A stretch of 33,913 nt of DNA from Candidatus Angelobacter sp. (GCA_025462835.1 JAOAPH010000051.1:1-33913); one strand, 5' to 3'. Positions 19,516 through 26,489 are shown, numbered from the stretch's first letter. Notes: generated by a model not told the origin, from the sequence alone. Program-made: numbers and translations.

Positions 19516-20295
19516 CTAACTTCTCAACTGCTCAGCAGCTTGTCTAGCCAGTTCCGCGACATCGTCGTCGGGCTTGGCGCTCGCAACGACAAAGAGCATC
19601 TGCGCTTCGCGAAACGCAGCAACATTGCTGACGTTCTTCTGTCGCTCACTCAGGTAGCGGGTTGAATGCCGCAATAATGCGAGAGAAGCGAGGTTATCGT
19701 CTGAGCGAGTAATGAACAGCGAAATCTCATTTTGATTGCTCTTGTAGACAAGATGGAGATATCGGCGATTTTGGAGGGAGCAAATCTTTCCACGCGTCAG
19801 CACGTATCCTTGGAGTGATAGTGGGACTTTGGTTGGCGCTCCGGTAGCTTGTCTCCCGAGTTGGGAAATAAGTTCGGGCTGAAAGGTCCATTCTCTTCTG
19901 GCATTTTCAACAACTTCGACGTGGTGATCCGTACTTGCATCTGCATACAAACGGAGTTCCTTCGCTGTTATCGAGAAGAACAAAGCCAGCCCGACAACAA
20001 CAACTAAAATGGCAGCCGCTGCGGCCAGTCCGAATACCGTTGGAAATCGAAGGCCGCGTTGTTGTAGCTGAAGGTTATCGATCTTAGAAAGAATCTGCTG
20101 CTCTAGGCTGGAGGTGTCCAGCTTTTCATCCAAAATTGTTTGCCTGATTAACACATTGAGTTCCTGTTGAGGGCGAAATATTTTCTTACACTCCACACAG
20201 GAACTAACATGAACCAAAAACTCCGCACTCTGTTTTGCGTCAAGATCATGAGCGAAAAACAGCAGCGCATTGCGTTCCAGGTCGCTACAGTTCAT
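19516..20295 (-). CDS. Membrane-anchored zinc-finger anti-sigma factor
   Basis: 259 residues. The N-terminal domain has Cys3 and His29-x3-Cys33-x2-Cys36, the zf-HC2/ZAS pattern of redox-sensitive anti-sigma factors (RsrA/ChrR-type proteins coordinate zinc this way). One membrane helix spans about residues 88-110 (AAAAAILVVVVGLALFF). The outside domain of about 150 residues is not recognised. Its start overlaps the end of the ECF sigma gene by 11 bases, the usual sigma/anti-sigma coupling, so it should hold that sigma factor at the membrane until a signal arrives. Whether the zinc site is redox-active is inference. Confidence 0.8.
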   Translation of the reverse strand: MNCSDLERNALLFFAHDLDAKQSAEFLVHVSSCVECKKIFRPQQELNVLIRQTILDEKLDTSSLEQQILSKIDNLQLQQRGLRFPTVFGLAAAAAILVVVVGLALFFSITAKELRLYADASTDHHVEVVENARREWTFQPELISQLGRQATGAPTKVPLSLQGYVLTRGKICSLQNRRYLHLVYKSNQNEISLFITRSDDNLASLALLRHSTRYLSERQKNVSNVAAFREAQMLFVVASAKPDDDVAELARQAAEQLRS

Positions 20296-20776
20296 AAACC
20301 ACCTTCGATTCGGAAGCTTCTTTCACTTCGGCTCGCAATTTGTGACGAATTATTTTCCGCGCCCGGTTTACGCGCGACATTACCGTACCAATGGGCACAC
20401 CTAGCATTTCAGCGGACTCTTTGGAAGTGAATCCTTCCACAATCACTAGGAGCAAGGCCGTCCGGTAATTCACTGATAGCCCGTCTATCGCCCGCACAAT
20501 GTCAAGCGCCGCTCCTTGCCGAGCGGGATACTGCATGGCTTTGTGAACTTGGCTGATGTCGTCATCAATGGCCAGTTCAAGCTGAATCCTTTTGCGCGTC
20601 GCACTCCAGTGATTCAGCATTATCCGAAACAGCCACGCCTTACAATTCGTTCCATTTTCAAATTGATGAAAGGAACGCCATGACCGCAGCATCGTTTCCT
20701 GTACCAGATCTTCAGCTGTGGCATGGCTGCGAGCAAGGCGAATCGCGACCCTCATCAGACTTCGGACATGCGGCAT
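20285..20776 (-). CDS. ECF sigma factor (second of the cluster)
   Basis: 163-residue ECF sigma-70 protein. Region 2 is RLARSHATAEDLVQETMLRSWRSF with CKAWLFRIMLN; region 4 is LSVNYRTALLLVIVEGFTSKESAEMLGVPIGTVMSRVNRARK. It should direct RNA polymerase to stress promoters, including probably its own operon. The start is oddly short: sigma-like residues (DGDFEELA) continue in frame upstream of ATG 20776 for 16 codons to a TAA at 20825-20827, but no start codon is present there. It lies 71 bases after the peroxiredoxin gene and overlaps its anti-sigma gene. Confidence 0.9.
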   Translation of the reverse strand: MPHVRSLMRVAIRLARSHATAEDLVQETMLRSWRSFHQFENGTNCKAWLFRIMLNHWSATRKRIQLELAIDDDISQVHKAMQYPARQGAALDIVRAIDGLSVNYRTALLLVIVEGFTSKESAEMLGVPIGTVMSRVNRARKIIRHKLRAEVKEASESKVVYEL

Positions 20777-20847
20777 TGCCAGTTCTTCGAAGTCGCCGTC
20801 CCGGTGTTTGAAGGGGCCCCTGATTTAGCAATCCTCAATTCAGATTT

Positions 20848-21417
20848 CTATTGTGACACCTGCAACTCCGAAAGAGCCGCTAAGACTTCTTCGCTATGCT
20901 TGTTCGGGTTAACTCCCTTGTACATTTTTCTGATGACTCCAGAAGGATCCACGATAAAGGTGTTCCGTGCTGCATAAGTAGTGCCTTTGAAATCCATCAA
21001 TGATCCGTACGTTGCTGCCACTTCATGGCTTGGATCGGCTAGCAATTTAAAGCTGAGTCCCTCTTTGGCGCAAAAGTTCTTATGCGAATCAACAGAATCC
21101 AAGCTAACCCCTAGAACGACGGTGTTCTTCTTTTCGTATTGCTGCTCATCACGCTGGAAGTTATGAGCTTCGATGGTGCATCCCTGCGTAAAATCTTTTG
21201 GGTAAAAATATAAAACAACCCACTTGCCTTTGAATTGAGACAAGCTAGTGGAAACGCCATCCTGAGAGGTCAACGTGAATTCTGGTGACTTGCTGCCGAC
21301 CGCCAATGCCTTGTCGGCCGCCCGCACTGCGATTGGGAGAAGGGCTAGCAAACACATCAATACTAGACCAAACAACTGAAACCAACTCTTGTTGGTATGT
21401 TGATTTTGCTTCGTCAT
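20848..21417 (-). CDS. bcp: Exported PrxQ/BCP-type peroxiredoxin
   Basis: Thiol peroxidase that reduces H2O2 or organic peroxides. 189 residues; an N-terminal signal peptide or membrane anchor (FGLVLMCLLALLPIAVRAAD, residues 16-35) places it outside the cytoplasm, unlike typical cytoplasmic BCP. The peroxidatic site is YFYPKDFTQGCT with Cys80. The resolving Cys five residues later, as in E. coli BCP, is His85; instead Cys116 (SHKNFCAKEG) is 36 residues away, the spacing of the alpha-3 type PrxQ such as the Xylella enzyme. A strong CAGGAGG precedes ATG 21417. It sits inside a run of two ECF sigma genes and an anti-sigma gene, suggesting control by them. Confidence 0.9.
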   Translation of the reverse strand: MTKQNQHTNKSWFQLFGLVLMCLLALLPIAVRAADKALAVGSKSPEFTLTSQDGVSTSLSQFKGKWVVLYFYPKDFTQGCTIEAHNFQRDEQQYEKKNTVVLGVSLDSVDSHKNFCAKEGLSFKLLADPSHEVAATYGSLMDFKGTTYAARNTFIVDPSGVIRKMYKGVNPNKHSEEVLAALSELQVSQ

Positions 21418-21480
21418 AATCCTCCTGAGGAGCCGATGAAAAAAAGGCTTTCCTTGCTATAACCTTCAAGGCACACGGAT

Positions 21481-22284
21481 TCATCCATGTACCAAGAAAA
21501 ATGTTTTTGCCTTATGCGGTTGGTTCGTGTCCAACATTGCCCAATCGGCGCTGCCGCGAGACTCCATAATTGAATCACCCATCAGTTCCCCCGGCTCTAC
21601 TCGGACAATCGGTCTGAATGTTGCACGCTTTTTTGGCAAATGCGACGCTTGGATTGGGTCTAAGCCGCTGGCAGCCAGTTTTGACGGCTTGGTCAGGCGG
21701 AATATCTGATTGCGGACACTCAGACGCGCTCGCATCAATCTTATTTTTACCGTAGAGTCTTTGAGGTTTAGGGCTAGCGCCGTCTCCTTGATCGAGAGCT
21801 GTTTGATATCGCGCATCACCAGCACGCTGCGGAGAGTTGGTTTTAGCAGGCTGATGGCCCGGGAAAGAATCGATCGCAATTGCTGATTACCGAGGCATTG
21901 CTCAGGATCTTGTCTGGTGTCCTGAATTTCAGGAACATGCCCTTGCTCTGAGGAAGTGTCCTGATCCAGTGAAATCCATGGATGGCCATGCTTCTGCCGT
22001 GCTTGTGACAAGCATTCGTTCAGAGTGATCCGCAACACCCAGGTTGAGAACCTGCTTCTCTCCTGGAAAGCGTGCAGGTGCATAAGAACTTTAACGAAGG
22101 CATTCTGAACTGCGTCCTCGGCATCCTCATGGTTTTTGGTCACTCGCCATGCGAGCCTTAGCATTCGTTTCCGCTGCGATTCCATGATCGTTGTATACGC
22201 TTCAGAGTCTCCTGCTTTCGCTCTACGCAAAAGGAGGTTCTCACGAGGCTCGCTTGAGTGATCTGAAACTATGGTCCCGTCCAT
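21481..22284 (-). CDS. ECF sigma factor with C-terminal extension
   Basis: ECF sigma-70 protein of 267 residues from ATG 22284, preferred because GAGGGG lies six bases upstream; ATG 22302 is the alternative and would add six residues. Region 2 (RMLRLAWRVTKNHEDAEDAV then QNAFVKVLMHL) and region 4 (PTLRSVLVMRDIKQLSIKET and LKDSTVKIRLMRARL) are clear. About 75 further residues follow region 4 (from KPSKLAASG to the end) with no domain I recognise; they are basic at first and hydrophilic. No anti-sigma gene is directly adjacent; the next gene, 63 bases downstream, is the peroxiredoxin. It is divergent from the sulfur operon leader. Confidence 0.9.
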   Translation of the reverse strand: MDGTIVSDHSSEPRENLLLRRAKAGDSEAYTTIMESQRKRMLRLAWRVTKNHEDAEDAVQNAFVKVLMHLHAFQERSRFSTWVLRITLNECLSQARQKHGHPWISLDQDTSSEQGHVPEIQDTRQDPEQCLGNQQLRSILSRAISLLKPTLRSVLVMRDIKQLSIKETALALNLKDSTVKIRLMRARLSVRNQIFRLTKPSKLAASGLDPIQASHLPKKRATFRPIVRVEPGELMGDSIMESRGSADWAMLDTNQPHKAKTFFLVHG

Positions 22285-22401
22285 CCGTCGCCCCTCGTCC
22301 ATTCTCGATTTACATCTCTATAACCGTGGCTGAGTTTGTTTTAATCCCACGACGCTGCACTTAATTAACGTCATGTTCTGCGCAAGCCGAGCGCGCCGGA
22401 T

Positions 22402-22430
22402 TTGCAAAAGCCGAAACCTTTTGGTAGATT
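22402..22430 (+). promoter_or_regulatory. Candidate sigma-70 promoter of the attenuated sulfur operon
   Basis: TTGCAA (22402-22407) and TAGATT (22425-22430) are separated by 17 bases; each matches four of six consensus positions. Transcription would begin near 22437 and give a leader of about 250 bases before the ATP-grasp gene. The match is modest and read by eye. Confidence 0.4.
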
Positions 22431-22493
22431 CGGCATCTAGGTTTCTAGCCAAACATTCTGTGAACGCGACATACTCCAAAACGCAAACGACCA

Positions 22494-22508
22494 TCGCCGG
22501 CACGGCGA
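22494..22508 (+). other. Small leader hairpin upstream of the leader ORF
   Basis: TCGCCG and CGGCGA pair with a three-base loop (GCA). It lies 20 bases before the ATG of the Cys/Met leader ORF in the predicted leader RNA; a role is not known. Confidence 0.35.
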
Positions 22509-22528
22509 ATGCCTCCGTCTGCGTCTCC

Positions 22529-22594
22529 ATGGCTATGTGCATGTGTATGTGTTGCTGCACGCGTGAGCGGAATGGAGGGCTGTCGTTTTCTTAA
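22529..22594 (+). CDS. Cys/Met-rich leader peptide ORF (candidate attenuator)
   Basis: A 21-codon ORF beginning MAMCMCMCCC: five Cys and four Met in the first ten codons, then a basic segment (TRERNGG) and TAA at 22592-22594. It sits between the candidate promoter and an intrinsic terminator, upstream of a SfnG-like operon, which is where an amino-acid-sensing leader peptide is expected. No Shine-Dalgarno sequence is visible before ATG 22529. The frame stays open upstream to 22373, with a GTG near 22459 as an alternative start, so the true N terminus is uncertain. The ATGTGY codon run is low-complexity, which could produce Met-Cys alternation by chance; the added TGC TGC and the pairing potential of the following bases argue against chance. 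Confidence 0.55.
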   Translation: MAMCMCMCCCTRERNGGLSFS

Positions 22595-22631
22595 GCTTTA
22601 GCTAACACAGCAGATTTCCAAGGCCGCTCAT
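22563..22631 (+). promoter_or_regulatory. Candidate antiterminator pairing
   Basis: GTGAGCGG (22563-22570), directly after the Cys codons, can pair over eight positions (one G-U) with CCGCTCAT (22624-22631), which is the 5' arm and loop start of the terminator. A competing pairing joins TTGCTG in the Cys codons (22552-22557) to CAGCAG (22608-22613). The two pairings cross, so they would tend to exclude each other, as alternative attenuator folds do. Confidence 0.45.
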
Positions 22632-22653
22632 TCCGAGCGGCCTTTTTGTTTTT
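22620..22653 (+). terminator. Intrinsic terminator/attenuator before the ATP-grasp gene
   Basis: GGCCGCTC (22622-22629) pairs with GAGCGGCC (22635-22642) around ATTCC; AA/TT extend the stem to ten pairs. The T-tract is TTTTTGTTTTT (22643-22653). No other plus-strand gene lies upstream (the neighbour is divergent), so this strong terminator can only act on the leader of the operon that follows. That makes it an attenuator rather than an end-of-gene terminator. Confidence 0.88.
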
Positions 22654-22687
22654 GCGCCAAAGATATTCAAATAAAAAGGAGAGCAAC

Positions 22688-23659
22688 ATGGCTACCGCAC
22701 CCGTAACGAAACCGATCGCGATCTACTACGAGCATCCCGACTGGTTCAAGCCTCTTTTCGCGGAATTGGAACGCCGCAATATCCCGTACGTACTTATCGA
22801 CGCTCGACGACACCGCTATGACGCTGGAGCGCTGAACGGCGACGCGGGGTACTCGCTGCTCTTCAACCGCATGAGTCCGTCAGCGTACACGCGCGGCAAT
22901 GGGCATGGCATCTTCTACACGCTGAATTACCTTGCACATCTGGAAAAGGGCGGCGTAAGGGTCGTCAACGGACATCATGCCTTCCGCGTGGAAACCTCCA
23001 AGGCGCAGCAGCTGGAACTTCTCGACTCTCTGAATCTGTCCTATCCCAAGGCGCGCGTCATCAATCATCCGGAGCAGGCCCTTAAGGCGGCGGCGGGTCT
23101 GCGCTATCCCATAGTCGTTAAGCCGAACATCGGCGGCAGCGGTGCGGGCGTACTTCGGTTCAATGATGCGAAGGAGCTCGCCAAGGCGATCGACCAGGAG
23201 AAGATCGATCTCGGTCTTGATAGCACCGGGTTGGTGCAGGAGTTCATCCCGGCAAAGGGAAATCACATCACGCGCGTGGAAGTATTAGGCGGAAAGTTTC
23301 TGTACGCCATCAAGGTCCATTTGACCGGCGACACGTACAACTTGTGCCCCGCTGATATCTGCCAAGACGCCGGAGGCGCGGAATTGCAGCGCAGCACCTG
23401 CGCGGTGGACGCGCCTAAGAATGGGCTGAAAGTGGAGGCGTATCGTCCGCCGAAAGAGGTGATCGATGCCGTGGAGAAAATCATGCAGACGGCACAGATT
23501 GAGATTGGCGGAGTCGAGTATATAGAAGATGAGCGCGATGGCCAGCTCTATTACTACGACATCAACGCGCTTTCGAACTTTGTCGCCGACGGGCTAAAAG
23601 TTGTGGGTTTCGATCCGTTCGTCAAACTTGTGGACTACCTGGAACAGGAGGCCCGCTAA
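22688..23659 (+). CDS. ATP-grasp ligase (RimK/glutathione-synthase-like)
   Basis: 323 residues from ATG 22688 (AAGGAG lies six bases upstream). An N-terminal alpha/beta pre-grasp domain (IAIYYEHPDWFKPLFAEL) leads into an ATP-grasp fold: RYPIVVKPNIGGSGAGVLRF is the ATP-binding loop, LVQEFIPA the hinge region, and YYYDINALSNF carries the metal-binding Asp/Asn. Such enzymes join a carboxylate, activated as acyl phosphate, to an amine or thiol; the substrates here cannot be deduced. The stop overlaps the start of the SfnG-like gene (TAATG), so the two are translated together. Its place behind a Cys/Met leader suggests a sulfur-related substrate; this is inference. Confidence 0.85.
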   Translation: MATAPVTKPIAIYYEHPDWFKPLFAELERRNIPYVLIDARRHRYDAGALNGDAGYSLLFNRMSPSAYTRGNGHGIFYTLNYLAHLEKGGVRVVNGHHAFRVETSKAQQLELLDSLNLSYPKARVINHPEQALKAAAGLRYPIVVKPNIGGSGAGVLRFNDAKELAKAIDQEKIDLGLDSTGLVQEFIPAKGNHITRVEVLGGKFLYAIKVHLTGDTYNLCPADICQDAGGAELQRSTCAVDAPKNGLKVEAYRPPKEVIDAVEKIMQTAQIEIGGVEYIEDERDGQLYYYDINALSNFVADGLKVVGFDPFVKLVDYLEQEAR

Positions 23660-24705
23660 TGCGATACGGATATTGGCTTCCCGTTTTTGGCGGCTGGCTG
23701 CGCAATGTGCAAGATGAAAATATGGAGGCGAGCTGGGATTACGTGAGCCGGCTCGCCCGCCGAAGTGAAGAGATCGGCTTCGACTTGACGCTAATCGCGG
23801 AACTCAACCTCAATGACATCAAGGGTGAGCGCGCTCCTTCCCTCGATGCGTGGTCCACAGCTGCGGCGCTGGCTGCCGTGACGAAGCGGCTGGAGTTGAT
23901 GGTGGCCGTGCGGCCGACATTCCACTTGCCGGCGCTGCTGGCAAAGCAGGCGGCGAACATCGACCATATCAGCAATGGGCGAGTGTCGCTGAACGTTGTG
24001 TCGTCCTGGTGGGCGGAGGAGGCAAAGCAGTACGGGGTCCACTTCGACCAGCACGACGACCGATATGCGCGAACAGCGGAATGGCTGGAGGTTGTGAAGG
24101 GAGTGTGGTCACAAGAGCAATTCAGTTTTGAAGGCAAGTACTATCGAGTGTCTGACACATTGCTGCAGCCGAAGCCGGTATCGCATCCGCACCCGACGAT
24201 CTATGCGGGAGGGGAATCGAATGCAGCGAAGGAACTCATCTCCAGCCAGTGTGACGCGTATGTGATGCACGGAGATCCGCCGGATGTCATTCGCAAGAAG
24301 ATCGCGGACCTTTCCGAGCGTCGCGCCAAGCACGGCCTGCCGCCGATGACCTTCGGCATGGCTGGATTCGTTGTGTTGCGCGATTCACATGAAGATGCGG
24401 AACGAGAAGTTCAGCGCATCACAGACGTGAACCAGAGTGCAGCCGGGTACAACAACTATCAGCAATGGCTCTCAGGCACGCAGTTGGAAAAGCAAGTCTC
24501 ATTGGAAGATTATTCCGTGTCAAACCGGGGACTACGCTCGGGTCTGGTGGGTACGCCGGAACAGGTTGCAGAGCGCATCGCGGAGTTCGAAGAGGCAGGG
24601 GTCGACCTGCTCCTACTACAATTCAGCCCTCAACTGGAGGAGATGGAGCGCTTCGGCGAGCAAGTGATTGGAACCCAGACACTGGCGGAGGTGCGATCGC
24701 GATAG
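23659..24705 (+). CDS. sfnG: SfnG-like FMNH2-dependent monooxygenase (LLM class)
   Basis: 348-residue flavin-dependent TIM-barrel enzyme of the luciferase-like/alkanesulfonate monooxygenase class. The N terminus MRYGYWLPVFGGWLRN, the segment LIAELNLNDIKG, SLNVVSSWWAEEAKQYG and FDQHDDRYARTAEWL resemble dimethyl-sulfone monooxygenase SfnG, which uses FMNH2 and O2 to turn dimethyl sulfone into methanesulfinate for sulfur supply. A partner FMN reductase is not encoded here and would have to come from elsewhere. The exact substrate is uncertain because related LLM enzymes act on other sulfonates. ATG 23659 overlaps the ATP-grasp stop. Confidence 0.88.
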   Translation: MRYGYWLPVFGGWLRNVQDENMEASWDYVSRLARRSEEIGFDLTLIAELNLNDIKGERAPSLDAWSTAAALAAVTKRLELMVAVRPTFHLPALLAKQAANIDHISNGRVSLNVVSSWWAEEAKQYGVHFDQHDDRYARTAEWLEVVKGVWSQEQFSFEGKYYRVSDTLLQPKPVSHPHPTIYAGGESNAAKELISSQCDAYVMHGDPPDVIRKKIADLSERRAKHGLPPMTFGMAGFVVLRDSHEDAEREVQRITDVNQSAAGYNNYQQWLSGTQLEKQVSLEDYSVSNRGLRSGLVGTPEQVAERIAEFEEAGVDLLLLQFSPQLEEMERFGEQVIGTQTLAEVRSR

Positions 24706-24757
24706 CGACTTGGAATTTTCGCATTGGTGTTAAGGCAATATTCGGGGGAATAAACAT

Positions 24758-24787
24758 GCTCCTAATGTGGTTTTAGATATTAGGAGC
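24758..24787 (+). promoter_or_regulatory. Hairpin burying the ribosome site of the small Cys ORF
   Basis: GCTCCTAAT (24758-24766) pairs perfectly with ATTAGGAGC (24779-24787), with a 12-base loop. The right arm contains the AGGAG (24782-24786) of the ORF at 24794, so the folded RNA would block its translation. It could instead be a DNA operator. Confidence 0.6.
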
Positions 24788-24793
24788 GAAATC

Positions 24794-24952
24794 ATGCAAA
24801 CATCCAAAACCGAGAAATGCATCGTGTGCACCACAGCCGAAGATATGGGCCTAGACAAGACTGCTGTCTACCAGGCCCTGATTTGCACGTGTGAAGAGGA
24901 CAGTAAAAGAGAAATCAGCGCCGAGAATTGGCCGCCGTGGCGGCGCGTGTAG
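24794..24952 (+). CDS. Small Cys-motif protein, hypothetical
   Basis: 52 codons from ATG 24794, with AGGAG seven bases upstream, an ideal ribosome site. It starts MQTSKTEKCIVC and later has LICTCEEDSKRE: a C-x2-C and a C-x-C pair, suitable for metal or redox chemistry. It ends WPPWRRV. Not recognised as a known family. It lies 88 bases after the SfnG-like gene on the same strand and may be the third gene of that operon, with separate translational control by the hairpin over its ribosome site. Directly after its stop another frame reads VVECCPKCGLTARCY, so a longer Cys-rich protein broken by a frameshift is possible. Confidence 0.5.
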   Translation: MQTSKTEKCIVCTTAEDMGLDKTAVYQALICTCEEDSKREISAENWPPWRRV

Positions 24953-25228
24953 TTGAATGCTGTCCGAAATGCGGGCTCACTGCGCGCTGTTACACATCCC
25001 TGGTTCGATTCGCCACTTGCTATCTTTCCCAAATTTATTTCCGCGGCTCCGGCCGTATATAAAAACAATCCCAGTGGAATAAATCCCGCCCAGTTCGACT
25101 TTCTACATGTGTAACACCTCCTCGCGGGCGGCGCGAGCGAGACGCCTCTCCTACAGCGTGCTTGCGTCGCCTGCGTCCAACTGACTTGGTGCACGACAAC
25201 CGACGATCTAGAAAGGACGCCGATACAC

Positions 25229-26407
25229 ATGAAAACTAAAACTCCCCCAGACCACATACCCTCCAATTCGATACAAGATTCCGGGCAAGATGTTCCGCAC
25301 GCCGCGATGAAGGACCTTAACCGGCGTTCCTTCCTGAGGAACAGCCTTGTCGCCGGAGCTGCGGTGACAGCCGGCGCTGTGATGTTAGAAAGCATTCCGT
25401 CTGCTCTTGCCCAGGAGGGCCATGGTCACCTCACACGCGGCGACGCGGCGATCCTGCGCTGGCTCGCTGCAGCCGAGATCATTGAAACCGATCTATGGCA
25501 GCAATACAACGAACTTGGCGGCATCCAGGATGCCGAGGTCCCCGGCGGCAGCGGAAGCCAGAGTTACGCTAACGCCATCAAACAACTCGACGGGGACATG
25601 GATCAATACATTCATGACAACACTGAAGACGAGCTGTCTCACGAAACCTTCATCAATGCGTATCTGACTTCAAACGGCGCGTCTCCTGTGAGCCTCGATC
25701 AGTTCCGCACCCTGCCGAGCAGTAAAGCCACAGGCGCCCAACAGATAGGACGACTTACCAATCTGACGCAGCTTACAGTAGACACGACCTGGTGGACGCG
25801 TTACCGCAGCCGCACAGCCAATCCCGATCTGGGCGACACATTCCCACCTGCTATTCCCAGCCTCGCGGTGGGTCAGCATCCGGGAATTCCTCGCACTGAC
25901 AGTGACTTGACCGATCCAAACTTCTTGCAGGCCATCGCCAATACTGCCGGTTTTCACTTCGCCAACATAGAAGTAGGAGGAGCGAGCATGTATCCCGGGC
26001 TGGCGCAGAGGGTTACGAGCGTAGAAGTCTTGCGCATCCTGCTCAGCATCGGCGGCACCGAGATCACGCATTTTCAAACTTGGCATGATAAAGCCGGGAA
26101 TGCCCCTCCGCTCACGGCTATGGATCCAGTCACAGGAGTAAAAGTCACCTTCCCGGACCTGAACAGCCCACCGTTTGGTGGGGAAGATTTTCAAACCAAC
26201 CTCATCATGCCCGAGCTGACTGCATTTCTCAGCCGCAAGCTGCCTGCATGTTCGATCATTCGTCCGACATCCACCAGGGACGCAGCGAAGCTTGCTCTCC
26301 AAGGTTTCATGAGCATGGGGGTCTTCATAGGCCAGTCACCGGCGTTCTTTGAGTTGGTCAATCGCCTTGCAGTGGAAGCTGACGACGCAAAGCGCGGAAC
26401 CAGCTAA
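25229..26407 (+). CDS. Tat-exported ferritin-like domain protein
   Basis: 392 residues. A twin-arginine signal peptide lies at residues 31-62 (N-R32-R33-SFLRN, hydrophobic core, then SALAQ), so the folded protein is exported, likely with its metal already bound. The following helices (ILRWLAAAEIIETDLWQQYN, DNTEDELSHETFINAYL, RILLSIGGTEITHFQTWHD) carry Glu and Glu-x2-His patterns of the Ferritin_2 family, which may bind a di-metal centre. The function of these proteins is not firmly known; oxidative-stress protection is commonly assumed and fits the catalase/OxyR neighbours. AAGGA lies 11 bases before ATG 25229. It is convergent with the catalase gene. Confidence 0.87.
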   Translation: MKTKTPPDHIPSNSIQDSGQDVPHAAMKDLNRRSFLRNSLVAGAAVTAGAVMLESIPSALAQEGHGHLTRGDAAILRWLAAAEIIETDLWQQYNELGGIQDAEVPGGSGSQSYANAIKQLDGDMDQYIHDNTEDELSHETFINAYLTSNGASPVSLDQFRTLPSSKATGAQQIGRLTNLTQLTVDTTWWTRYRSRTANPDLGDTFPPAIPSLAVGQHPGIPRTDSDLTDPNFLQAIANTAGFHFANIEVGGASMYPGLAQRVTSVEVLRILLSIGGTEITHFQTWHDKAGNAPPLTAMDPVTGVKVTFPDLNSPPFGGEDFQTNLIMPELTAFLSRKLPACSIIRPTSTRDAAKLALQGFMSMGVFIGQSPAFFELVNRLAVEADDAKRGTS

Positions 26408-26437
26408 ACGCACAACTGAGAAAGCCAACATGACAGC

Positions 26438-26465
26438 TGCTCCGGCGATAACGATCGCCGGAGCA
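26438..26465. terminator. Convergent-gene hairpin
   Basis: TGCTCCGGCGAT (26438-26449) pairs perfectly with ATCGCCGGAGCA (26454-26465) around AACG. It lies midway between the convergent ferritin-like and catalase genes. There is no T-tract on either side, so it may be a weak or Rho-assisted bidirectional terminator, or an RNA-stabilising 3' hairpin. Confidence 0.5.
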
Positions 26466-26489
26466 ACCAGGCCCTAAAGCGCAATCTGG

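Noticed and set aside
22437-22660. SAM, SAH or cobalamin riboswitch in the sulfur operon leader
   Set aside because: I could not find the conserved core words of these classes; the terminator is better explained by the leader ORF. A covariance-model scan would be decisive.
24955-25020. tRNA-like T-loop (GGTTCGATTC)
   Set aside because: No matching acceptor, D or anticodon arms could be built around it.
24868-25395. 175-codon minus-strand ORF
   Set aside because: It overlaps the Tat signal sequence of the ferritin-like gene and has no recognisable protein features.
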